From: Pascua guehoae
Lineage: Eukaryota; Basidiomycota; Tremellomycetes; Trichosporonales; Trichosporonaceae
Assembly (NCBI GenBank): GCA_001600415.1
Contig: BCJX01000003.1
Location: forward strand, 2,542,761 to 2,606,760
Direction: 5' to 3'
DNA length: 64,000 nucleotides
Numbering within the stretch: position 1 is the stretch's first letter; every line of letters begins with the position of its first letter. The notes below the pieces were generated by a model, which searched no databases, was not told where the DNA came from, and was given only the letters and a program-made list of their open reading frames with translations. Of this stretch, positions 55,501-64,000 are shown piece after piece. A program made the translations under genes and the position numbers.

Positions 55501-57252
55501 AATCTCACGTTTTACGGTTTAGTCCAGCGCCACCCCAGGCGGCCAAACGACCCAATGCCGCTGGATTGCCGACTCGGAGTGACAGGCGGGCGCCACTCGT
55601 ACTGGCATGGTTGGGAACAAGCGCTCTAAGAGGTAAAGTTAAGACTACTGTACCGCATACCGAGCTTGGACAGGCCAGGACAGGACCCAATCTGGCCTCC
55701 CCGTTACCGCGCGTTCCTCGCGTTCAAACCAAAGGACATTGCCGTTTCATTCGGTACCTTTGGATCGGGAGACCCGCCGGGCGCTGGCGCGTTGGGCCGC
55801 ATTCGTGGTGTGGTGGGTGTGTGGGCTTTTTTTGGGTCTTCCCTCCCTCGGTCTCATCAGTCATCTCGGCTCGTTGGCCGGTGCGCATGGCATGCACGCA
55901 TGCACGACCCGGGTCGGCCATCGCCGCCCATCCGTCCATTTGGGCTATTTTCGTGCCTGTCCAGTGCGCGTGCCTGAAGTGTGCCTGGGCTTTTTTCTTG
56001 AATGCCCGCTCGACCGTCTTCTTGTTCCTTGGCGGCGCTGCTCGGTTGGCAGACGCCTGGCCTAGGGGCGTCCTGCTCTCCCCTCCCCCGCAAACTCTGT
56101 CCAAAAGTGCAAAGTTGAAGCCAAACCCATGCGACCCATGCGACCCCAACGAGCAGACGAGCAAGCCAAAACGCAAGCGAGGGCTTTGGATTCGGGTCGT
56201 CGGCCAGAAAAGGGGAACTACGTCACTCTTTAGAGTTTTTGGTTGTGCTCTGTCGAGCCAATCCTCTCTGGCCGGCCAGTGTGCTTTTGATGAGTGAGTC
56301 AAGGCACGCTAGTTAGAGTTTGTGTCTCCTGGATGCTGCTCGCTGGTCCTTGCTGCCACCCATGCCACTGTGCCACCACTATGTATGGTTTTTTTTTTTT
56401 TCCTTTGTCCTTTGTCTCTGCGTGTCCTGTCCGTGTTTCGCGGTAGGGGTAGATTGGGTGGGGGGGATACTGGCTGGCTGCCACCCAACTCAGGCACCTA
56501 TTCTCTCTGGTTCGAACCCTGCCATGGCGAGTACAGTACGGATGCTGTTTTTGGCCCGTGCACGGAAGCAAAACAAGGGGCAATGTGCCAAAAGGCGTCC
56601 CCTTCCCTGCCTTTCCCCCCCCCCCCCCTGATGATATCCGTGCCTGGCTGGGGAGAAAACCAGTCCTGATGACTGAGAGACAATAGATATCCCACCCCGC
56701 GTGCACCCCGTGTGTCATTTCCGTGTCATTCAATATTCAATGCCGTCAGCGCCAACGCCGGGGCGTCTGCCTAGTCCCTGGCTCCCTCCCCCTTGCCAGT
56801 TGAATGCTCTCTCGTTCTCACCGCCTGCATGTGCCTTAGCCTGCCCCGCCCGCCCCGCCGCCCGCCAGGTGTCGAGCATGGCTAGGCACCATTTGCGTCT
56901 TGTGGTTTTGGCTTGATGTCGCAGTCGTCGCGCGCGATCGGGGCTAAGTTTGCCAGCTTGGCGTCTAGTTTATACGCTAACTCACCATGATAGCCTGTAA
57001 CCTGGATCACTTGTCGCTCATCTGGCGCGCGCACGCGCGACCCAACACTCCCCGCCCCCGCGGCCCCCTCCTCGAGTCGACAGGTCAGGTCCTCGGCTCG
57101 TCACAAGAGCGCGCCGCCGCCGCCGCCGCTTGTCAAACCTCCCCCACACTTCAAGCTTTGGCCATCGCGCGCCCATCTACGCCATCAGCGCCGCCCGCTC
57201 CGCCCGCCCTCTCGCCCCGCCCTGGAGGCGCCCCATACAGCAGTAAAAGTGT

Positions 57253-57296
57253 AAGTGGTGTGTATGTGTGTGTATGTGTGTGAGAGAGAGAGAGAG
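57253..57296. repeat. GT/GA dinucleotide microsatellite
   Basis: A GTGTGTATGTGTGTGTATGT tract runs directly into GAGAGAGAGAGAGA. A second GT tract lies at 57330-57365. Confidence 0.9.
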
Positions 57297-58341
57297 GCAG
57301 GCTAGTGTGCCGATGAAGACGGACGTGTGCAATGTGTGTGTGTGTACCTGTTTGCGTGTGTGCTTCCAACCGGCGACCATCTCGGCGTCACTTCCCAGCA
57401 CCATCCAATCCATCTCACTACACTACTCTTCCATTCCCTCTCACCTCCCACCCCTTCTCTCTGGCCCGCCTCCGCCCTCTGTTCCTCGCTGGCCTCTCCC
57501 CTATGGTCGCAAACTATAGCGCCACTTGCCTGTGCCCGTAGACGTGGTGGACCACATTGCTCATCATCCCTAGTGGTGCGCGTGCACAAGGTTGTATTTG
57601 TGGCACTTGCCGCAAAGGGGAGAGAGCGTCACAAGGGGCGACGACACGGCCCGAGACGCATTTAGCGCTCAACTCAAATCTCCTCGACAACACGAGAAAC
57701 CAACGACCATTTTGAGTTACGTCCTCGTTTGGCCTTCCCTTGGCTTCATTCGCCTCGTCGCCCTCGCCCTCTCTTTCCTTCTCATATACCAGGACCCCCG
57801 CCCCCTTGGCATCCCAACTCGTACCCCCGACTTGACAACTACTCGTTCACTCGACTTCCCACTGTTTCCAACATCCCATTATTCGATCCAGTCCCACACA
57901 CACCACACACGCTCCCACCTCCACCGCAGGCGACTACCCCCGCCCACCATTGTTTCCAATCGATAACCTCCCATCGCACTCACAACAACCAACGACGGCC
58001 AGTTGAACAGGCCCACCACCTTGCTCGACTGGTAGCAGCCGATACGCGCAACGCCTAGACAGGGACGGCTGCGCCGCCCATCACGTTTCACAGCACCAGC
58101 ATCGGCGTCGTACCTTCCTGCGCACGTCGGAGACGCGGTCAACCCACGCACTCGGTACTCGCTCCTCGTCGCTCCCATACCCCGACCACCTCCACATCGC
58201 TCCAAGTGTCTGAAGATCGACGTCGGTCGACGCTTCCTCTGGTGGCAAGACCACTCCCTGCCTTTGCCCTTTATTTGTCACCGCCCATGTCAACAATCTA
58301 GTTAACTCATACCGTCCACCCATCGCCAGTACCAAGACGGT

Positions 58342-60293
58342 ATGCTTGAGCTCAACCTCATCCCTCGACACGGCAATGCTGCCTCATTCTTTCCAACTAC
58401 CGGTGAGCAACCTCGGCTTCCTTTTGTCATGCAACCGTCACCTTCCTCCACCATGAACCTCCACATAACCTACTCGAATGTTTTACAGTGCTGACCACCA
58501 TAGGCTATTTTGGCGTTACCCCTGTCGTCCTGACAGGCTCCGTGCGCACCCGCGTACTGCCCGACGGGGGCCGCCCCATCGAGGTGCGGTCGGTTGAGGT
58601 CCGCATACGATGCTACGAAGTCCAGGAAGGCGGCCCGCTCAAGAGCTCTCGCGAAACCATTCTCTGGGAGAAGTCTCGGCTGGTTTGGCGACCGCCGCCT
58701 GGTGTTGAGGCAGTCGAGATTGGCGAGTGGCAGCATCCTTTTAAAATCAGCATCCCTCCGGAAGCGGCCGAGTTTGCAGTGTCAGCTCAATCTCTGCGCG
58801 AGTGGCGCGTCAAGTGGCGCTTGGAGGCCATCATTGAACACACGCCCTTGCCGCATGTGGGTAACCGCATCGCTCGCGGCTACCCTCTCGCCATTCACGA
58901 CCACCGCACGCCCCATCTCCCTTCTCCCCTATCGCCTCGTGGCATCACGCTCGGCAACGGACCCACTGCTTCAACAGTCCACATCACCACCCCTGGTGGC
59001 GCGTACGGGCCTGAAGACTCATTTCCCATCTCGGTCTCAACGCGACTCGAGGATCCGTCCACTACGTTACGAAAAGTAGCCGTCTCCCTTGAACGTCGCT
59101 TTGTATTCGTCTACGACAAGACGCCACCATCACCTCCTTCTCGAGCGTCATCACCATCACCTGACGGTTCCGCGACCCATAGGTCCAAGCTCTCGACCCT
59201 TCTCCGCGGCGTGTCGCCCCGTACGCGAGGGTCGGCGGACGACACGGAGCGTTTGTCATCGGCTCGGATTGTTGAGCACTTGTGCGATACCCCGCGTGTC
59301 GAGCCCAATGGGACGTGCTTGTCTCGACATGTCCTCCAGCTGCCTCGGCGTGGTGCCTACCGTTGGGACATTGGCCAAACACAGCGCACCCCGCACGTCG
59401 ATGTGTCTTACCACCTTCGTGTCAGGGTCATTCTCAAGCTTCGCAAGGGTGGGGAGAAGGAACTCGCCTTTGATCACATTCCGATCACCATCCTTGGGAC
59501 GACAACGTCTGAGCGCGAAATGGCCCTGCAGGCGACTGAACAAGCAGCCAAGACCCGGGCGGCAAAGCGCATGCGACAGGGGCTGTACTCGTGCTCGACG
59601 GGCAACGTGACATCCGAGCCCAAGTCGATCCTCGTCCTCCAGCACGAGGGGCCCGATGCAACAGCCTCGGCGATCCGGTTCGCGTATCCCGTGCCGACCC
59701 CTGCCGATAGCCTCGTTTCAGTGCTGTCTGAACGTGAGGATGACAAGAACAACAACAAGTCGAACCGCACCCCATCGCCCCCTTCGTCGATTGCTTCGCC
59801 ACGAGCAGGACTGTACGACTGCGCGACGCCTGCACCCAGCTGCAGCGCGGAAAGCAGTGCATCATACACCATCATGTCACCCCTGGCCCACGACGACCCT
59901 GCAATCCACATTGTCGGCCACACGAGTGGACGGCGCGTTTCGACGACGACGAGCGAGGAAGAAAACGAGGAGCCAGTTCGGTCGCGGCCCAAGCTGAGCC
60001 CGACAACTGAGCTCACTGGCCCACTGTTTGACCCTCACCACCATTCGCGCGTCCGCCCACACCCGCACACCGCCAGCCGGTCCACACTGCAGCTCCCTTC
60101 TATTGATGCCCTCGGGCTGGGCCCCTTACGCCAGCCCGTGGACCGTTCCCCGCGCCGCCCGCGCACAGCTCCCACATTTAGCACGCCACACGCTCCGCCA
60201 CTGCAGCGCCCGCAGGCGCGCCCGCGCAGCTCAGGCACTTCGTCCTTTGCATTCCGCATGCCTGCATTACCGACCCGGAGGGCAGACAAGTAG
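58342..60293 (+). CDS. Arrestin-like (ART family-type) protein
   Basis: Two exons (58342-58402, 58489-60293) encode 621 residues starting MLELNLIPRHGN. The arrestin N-like fold is suggested by VLTTIGYFGVTPVVLTGSVR, VRIRCYEVQEGGPL, ILWEKSRLVW, HPFKISIPPEAAEF and WRVKWRLEAIIEH. The C-like domain is suggested by FPISVSTRLEDPSTTLRKVA, VSLERRF, HVDVSYHLRVRVILKLRKGG and DHIPITILG. The last 200 residues are Ser/Pro-rich and disordered. Fungal arrestin-related proteins commonly act as adaptors linking membrane transporters to Rsp5 ubiquitin ligase. No clear PPxY was noticed, so Rsp5 binding is not supported here. The 87-nt intron follows codon 20. Confidence 0.75.
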
Positions 60294-61721
60294 GATGTCC
60301 GTTCTACACCCACCCAACCCCTATCTTTGTATCCCGACTCTTTCCCAACCCGCCCTACCCATCCCCACTCACTCATACACGCCCACACACCCCACACCCA
60401 CCACAACCCTCATCACGTCTCTTTGAGACAATGCCTGATTCCCCAACACTACCACATGGCACACGACCATCGCATCACCCACCACAATACCCCCTAATAC
60501 CTTCCACTTCGTGCATTACACTAGCATGTTTCAACCAAGACCCCCGACCGTTTCGTAGCATTAACGTCTCCATTGCATGTACCTTCATTCATTATCACCC
60601 ATGTCGAGCACAGCACATGCTGCAGCACAGCAGCAGCATGTCTTCATCTCTTTTCGTTTTTTTGTCTCTGGTGGCCCGTGTGGGGGTGTAGAATACCGTG
60701 GCGTCTGTGGCGCCCAGGGAAAGTATGGCGGGTGACAGTCGTGCCACGTAATGCGCGCGTCTCCGTATCCGCATTTCGGCATTCGGAGACTTATGCATTC
60801 CCCCGCGGCAGTGTGGCAGTACACAACCGCCACACATAACCGAGCCTGCACCATCTCGAGCCTCGACCTGTACTGGAAGGGAAGACACGAGCATAATTAC
60901 ATTCCCGCCGTCCGTATCCTCTATGCAGCGCTTCATTGTAGACAGTCCTCGTGAGACCAACACATCCACGGCTTTGGATGCAGAATATTTTGCCAAACCT
61001 CGTTGGTCTGCTGAACGGCGAATAAATCGCTCGCGAGGTTATGAGGCCGGATTACAGGAAGACACTGCCAAACATGTTTCGAGGCGACGCCCTGGCGCAA
61101 TGGGTTAGGGCGTCGGCTTGGGGTTGTTGTTGGATTTGTACTTCAAAAGTAACAGCGGGATCTCGTGGGACGGCTCCCAGCTCTCAAGATACGAGATTGG
61201 ATGGAATGCGGGGTGGTCTATGGGGTGCGCTTCTTTGGTCCCAGGCAAGGGGATACAGACAACCATGTCGTTTTTAGAATACGACAATTCAGTGTGGTAT
61301 TGATTCGAACCTGTGTGCCGAGGTTGGTTTTGGTAAGATATTGGTATTGGCGGTTTGGGTTTAGGGATTGAAGAGGACGCGTCTCCTTGCAGTTGTGCGC
61401 GTTGTCTTGAGATATGAGTTGTACATAAAGGCCATGAGGCAGGCACTGACAATATCTGTACCTCTAGTGCTCTTGTATCATTCTAAACCTCAGTGAGTAA
61501 TAAGACGATAGTGATTCTGTCGTAGGAGGCCGGATGAGGTGTCGCTTCATTCGGGTTACATAAATTCATGCTGTGGGAGTCCAGGTGACCATCCGTGTAC
61601 TTGCGCCATTCACACTATGTACATTCCTCTTCTTCCCAACCGTGCCATCCTATCCTCACAGTCCACCAGTTACTAGCTAGCTCAAATGTATTTCACTATT
61701 CCCTCCTGTGCCTCAGAAGCT
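60294..61721. other. Convergent intergenic region
   Basis: About 1.4 kb. It holds a C/A-rich 3' flank of the arrestin-like gene, a GCAGCACAGCAGCAGCATG phrase near 60622, and one tRNA A-box-like stretch near 61090-61112 with no B box. No gene is called. Confidence 0.45.
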
Positions 61722-63394
61722 TTAAAAATGGGGTATCCACTCCATGTCTTCCAGCTGAAAATCGAACGGGTGAAGAGTCGCGCGATACTCGTCCTTGGTG
61801 AGAATCCGAATCGCTTGGTCCGCCCGCGCGCGGTCGGACTCGGTGAATGGCGTACCATGGTTAACCTCGTGGTCTTGCTTGACACAGTCGGATACGTAGC
61901 GCCTGAAATCGTCTTCGGACAGTCGCTGTGAGGCAAAGCCGAAGAAACATGGTGGGACGTCCAGTGCGTCGACAAACGTGTAGCTGATGCGATCCGTGGC
62001 CCATTGCATGTCGGTTTCCAGGTCAAAGTAGGCCCCATCACCAGGATCAGAATCATGTTTGAAGATGAAACTGACTTCGCGCAGCCGAGGGTAGTTCGCA
62101 GCACCAAGCCTAATCTTACGAATGCCGGGTGGTCTCGCCGCTGAGAGCCCCGTCTTGTAGCACAGATTGATGACAATTTTGCCTACTTCGGGGGGATATA
62201 CTACGGGTGGGAGTGACAATTGCCAACGTTTTCCGTGGGTTTCGACCACGACACGCTCGGCGGGGAATGGGGAGCAAGGCGACCCATCGCTTTGGGGTAC
62301 ATTGTTGCGGACTGTATGCAGGCGATTGGCAAATGACGAGTTGAGCTGCTCTACACAGGAGGTCGGAATAGTTCCGCAGATATCCAGTACTCGCGTATGT
62401 TCCAGGGCTGCGAGTGTGGTCTGCGGAAAACGGACATCAAAGTCGCAGGGAAAAGTAACGTTGCCATCGGGCCATCCTGCAATGTTGCCACCCTCCCACA
62501 ACCAGTCCTGATTCTGTGTACGTCGAAGCTGAATACGTTGTTCCTTGTCGAGGTTGTGACCGTAGTAGAGGCAAACACGGGTAGGGTAATACGACGCCAC
62601 CCTCACGGAGAAAAGCTTTGATGTTTCGCGAAGAGCCATGAGGGCCTTGCGAGGAGCCAACTCGATAATCATGTCCATAATGTGAGGGAAGAATTTGTGG
62701 TCGATCACCGTCCGGGGCGAAGTCACAGACTGTGACAGCGAGAGATTCGGGGAAGACAAAGCGTTCGAGGAAGACGGCAGTCGCGACGAGGAGTAAAGTA
62801 CCAGGCGAGAATCAGGAGCCGTGCTCAGAAGGAACGAGGGAAGGGGAAACAAACGCCGTTCCGAGGTTGAGCGGGGCGTGTGGGGCTTGAGTGCGGATGA
62901 CTTGAACGAGTAAGTACTGGGTGATGAAGCCTTGGGTGATGAAAGCTTGGGTAATGAAGGTGTGGGTGTTAAAAGCTTGGGCGGTAGAGGCTGGAGGGAG
63001 GGAAGGTGAAGTAACGCCGACGGTGCGGAGGAAGATTGCTGTGCGGAGGTTAGGACACTTCCGGGGATTGGGGGGGGAAGGAAGGAAGGTTGCCACTCAC
63101 AGGTCGCGAAGACGCCGGGGTAGCAACATCGAGGACGTGGGCCGTCTTGGACGCTGTGTTGGCCTTGGTTGCTACGTTCGAGTTGATGGCCGTGATGGCG
63201 TTGGTGTTGGCGACCGTGTTGGCATTAGTGGCCATGGTGGCTTCGGTGGGGGTGGGATCTTCGGTGGCCATGGTGGCCATGGTGGCCAAGGTGGTCTTCG
63301 TGGCCTTGTTGTCGTCGGCGATCACGCGAGCCGAGTCCATGGGATTGTCGGCTGCGGCGTGGTTATCCGCCTTGTCGGGTGGGAGGTCGTCCAT
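61722..63394 (-). CDS. F-box-like family protein B (paralogue of the gene at 38098-39168)
   Basis: Two exons in phase (63101-63394, 61722-63038; 62-nt intron, GTGAGT donor, CACAG acceptor) encode 536 residues. The N-terminal 165 residues are low-complexity: an Asn/Thr/Ala/Met repeat (TMATMATEDPTPTEATMATN), then a Ser/Pro/Lys/Leu tract (PKLLTPTPSLPKLSSPKAS). The conserved domain begins VIDHKFFPHIMDMIIELAPR followed by KALMALRETSKLFSVRV, which has F-box-like helices. It continues as alpha/beta sequence (AERVVVETHGKRWQLSLP) to the C-terminal LSEDDFRRYVSDCV and an end EDMEWIPHF. The protein at 38.1-39.2 kb shows the same two conserved blocks, so the family is present twice within 25 kb. Function unknown. 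Confidence 0.72.
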
Positions 63395-63835
63395 GACAGA
63401 GTGGATTGAATGAGAAAGTGGACAACAGAGGAAAGGGAAACAGTTCAGAGGAAGAATAAATACACGGCCTGAGGCGTGTCCGTCATGATCCACACGGCCG
63501 CACTGTGGCACTTTGTCACCAAGGGCGCACCATCACTGCGTCATCGGGTTTGGGCAGGGAAACTCGAAGCACGGACAAGTGGGGATCAATGAATTTCCTC
63601 GTCACCGTAGTCACTACGTGATTGCAGTGGTTACAAGCTCTCTGCTCTCTACCACGACTCTGTACAGTATGGTTTCTTGAAAGGGAATCTCGTTGTTGTT
63701 TACATGCCCTCTGGTGACGGCGCACGACTGCAGGCATGAACGTGGTCCCAGAACCCTCTGCTATGGCATACCTGAAGTCCATTTGTTGCATTCTACCCCA
63801 ACTATATCACCATCCCCGCCCGCCCCATCCCCCAC
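63395..63835. promoter_or_regulatory. Upstream region of F-box-like protein B and 3' flank of the edge gene
   Basis: About 440 bp between two minus-strand genes. An AATAAATACACGG TATA-like stretch sits around 63455-63467, 60 to 75 bp above the start codon at 63394. Confidence 0.4.
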
Positions 63836-64000
63836 TCAATCCCTGTACCCACCCCCCCTCACCTTCTCACCCTCATCCATCCTAACGTACCCCTCACCCG
63901 GCATCGGCAACCCCACCCCCTTCTCCCTCCCCACCACACGCTTGACATTACGCCCCGACGTGCGCCCCATCTGAACCACCCAGGCAACCACGGCCACGAG
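63836..64000 (-). CDS. C-terminal end of a membrane protein (truncated by window edge)
   Basis: An open minus-strand frame enters from the right edge: a hydrophobic stretch LVAVVAWVVQMGR, then a basic, glycine-rich tail (TSGRNVKRVVGREKGVGLP, PGEGYVRMDEGEKVRG) and a stop at 63836-63838. Tail composition suggests the cytosolic end of a multi-pass or single-pass membrane protein. Too little is present to name it. Confidence 0.45.
   Translation of the reverse strand, partial: LVAVVAWVVQMGRTSGRNVKRVVGREKGVGLPMPGEGYVRMDEGEKVRGGGYRD

Larger units (their letters stand above)
45607..58341. other. 12.7-kb block without a recognisable gene, rich in local duplications
   Basis: Between the LCB2 start and the arrestin-like gene I find no frame with family resemblance. 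Nor do I find consistent exon phases or protein-like composition. ORFs up to 425 codons (55020-56297) are Cys/Arg/Ser/Pro-rich and overlap long frames on the opposite strand, as expected of GC-rich noncoding DNA. The block contains several minisatellites, a 28-bp perfect inverted repeat and a cluster of tandem duplications listed separately. The LCB2 promoter lies in its first part and the arrestin-gene leader in its last kilobase. Small intron-rich genes could still be hidden here. Confidence 0.55.

Noticed and set aside
55020..56297. Plus-strand frame of 425 codons
   Set aside because: Composition is Cys/Arg/Ser/Pro-rich with no domain, overlapping a long frame on the opposite strand, as expected from GC-rich noncoding DNA.
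56505..56520. GGTTCGAACCC resembling a tRNA B box
   Set aside because: The flanking bases do not form a T-stem and there is no A box upstream.
45607..58341. Intact retrotransposon or DNA transposon in the gene desert
   Set aside because: I saw no reverse transcriptase, integrase, transposase or long terminal repeat signature in any frame; only short duplications and one hairpin.
61088..61140. tRNA-like A box (TGGCGCAATGG then GTTAGGGCGTC)
   Set aside because: No B box, T-arm or matching acceptor strand within 200 bp; not a tRNA gene.

Overview
The window looks like a GC-rich basidiomycete yeast genome, most likely Tremellomycetes and perhaps Trichosporonales. Nearly every gene is cut by several short introns (mostly 36 to 60 nt). 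These have GTPuNGT-type donors, a CTGAC/CTAAC branch site and a CAG/TAG acceptor. The recognisable proteins are those of a fungal nuclear genome: GRR1, NEO1, TPS1, glycogenin, RRN6, CTNNBL1, ZW10/DSL1, SYS1, LCB2 and an SNC-type SNARE. Gene models were assembled by hand from exon frames, intron phase and family similarity. No database search was run.

Region 1 (1-16.1 kb): the 3' end of a synaptobrevin gene; the F-box/LRR gene GRR1 (-); the P4-ATPase flippase gene NEO1 (+); then two neighbouring reserve-carbohydrate genes on the minus strand, trehalose-6-phosphate synthase TPS1 and glycogenin. Both use UDP-glucose. Region 2 (16.1-19.98 kb): an island with no large ORF. It contains a spliced candidate gene (17436-18044, -) and a well-supported, heavily spliced gene for a Kex2-type preproprotein with an 8-cysteine cationic mature peptide (18801-19232, +). 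Region 3 (20-37.9 kb): tightly packed housekeeping genes: a voltage-sensor-domain protein, an RRN6-like Pol I factor, CTNNBL1, ZW10/DSL1, a type I membrane protein with a Pro-Asn-Tyr repeat tail, a zinc-less MDR quinone oxidoreductase, a SAC3/PCI-like protein and SYS1. Region 4 (38-45.6 kb): an F-box-like family protein, an intron-containing tRNA-Val(CAC), a small secreted protein, and the serine palmitoyltransferase subunit LCB2.

Region 5 (45.6-58.3 kb): about 12.7 kb with no gene I can defend. It holds layered local tandem duplications, minisatellites, a perfect 28-bp inverted repeat and one ambiguous base. Region 6 (58.3-64 kb): an arrestin-like protein, a second, diverged member of the same F-box-like family as in region 4, and the 3' end of a membrane protein running off the right edge.

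Functionally the window mixes Golgi/endosome trafficking (SNC1, NEO1, ZW10/DSL1, SYS1, arrestin) with carbohydrate storage and stress genes. The most interesting objects are the hidden cysteine-rich secreted peptide, the gene-free repeat-rich block, the diverged F-box-like pair, and several microexons of 6 to 13 nt.
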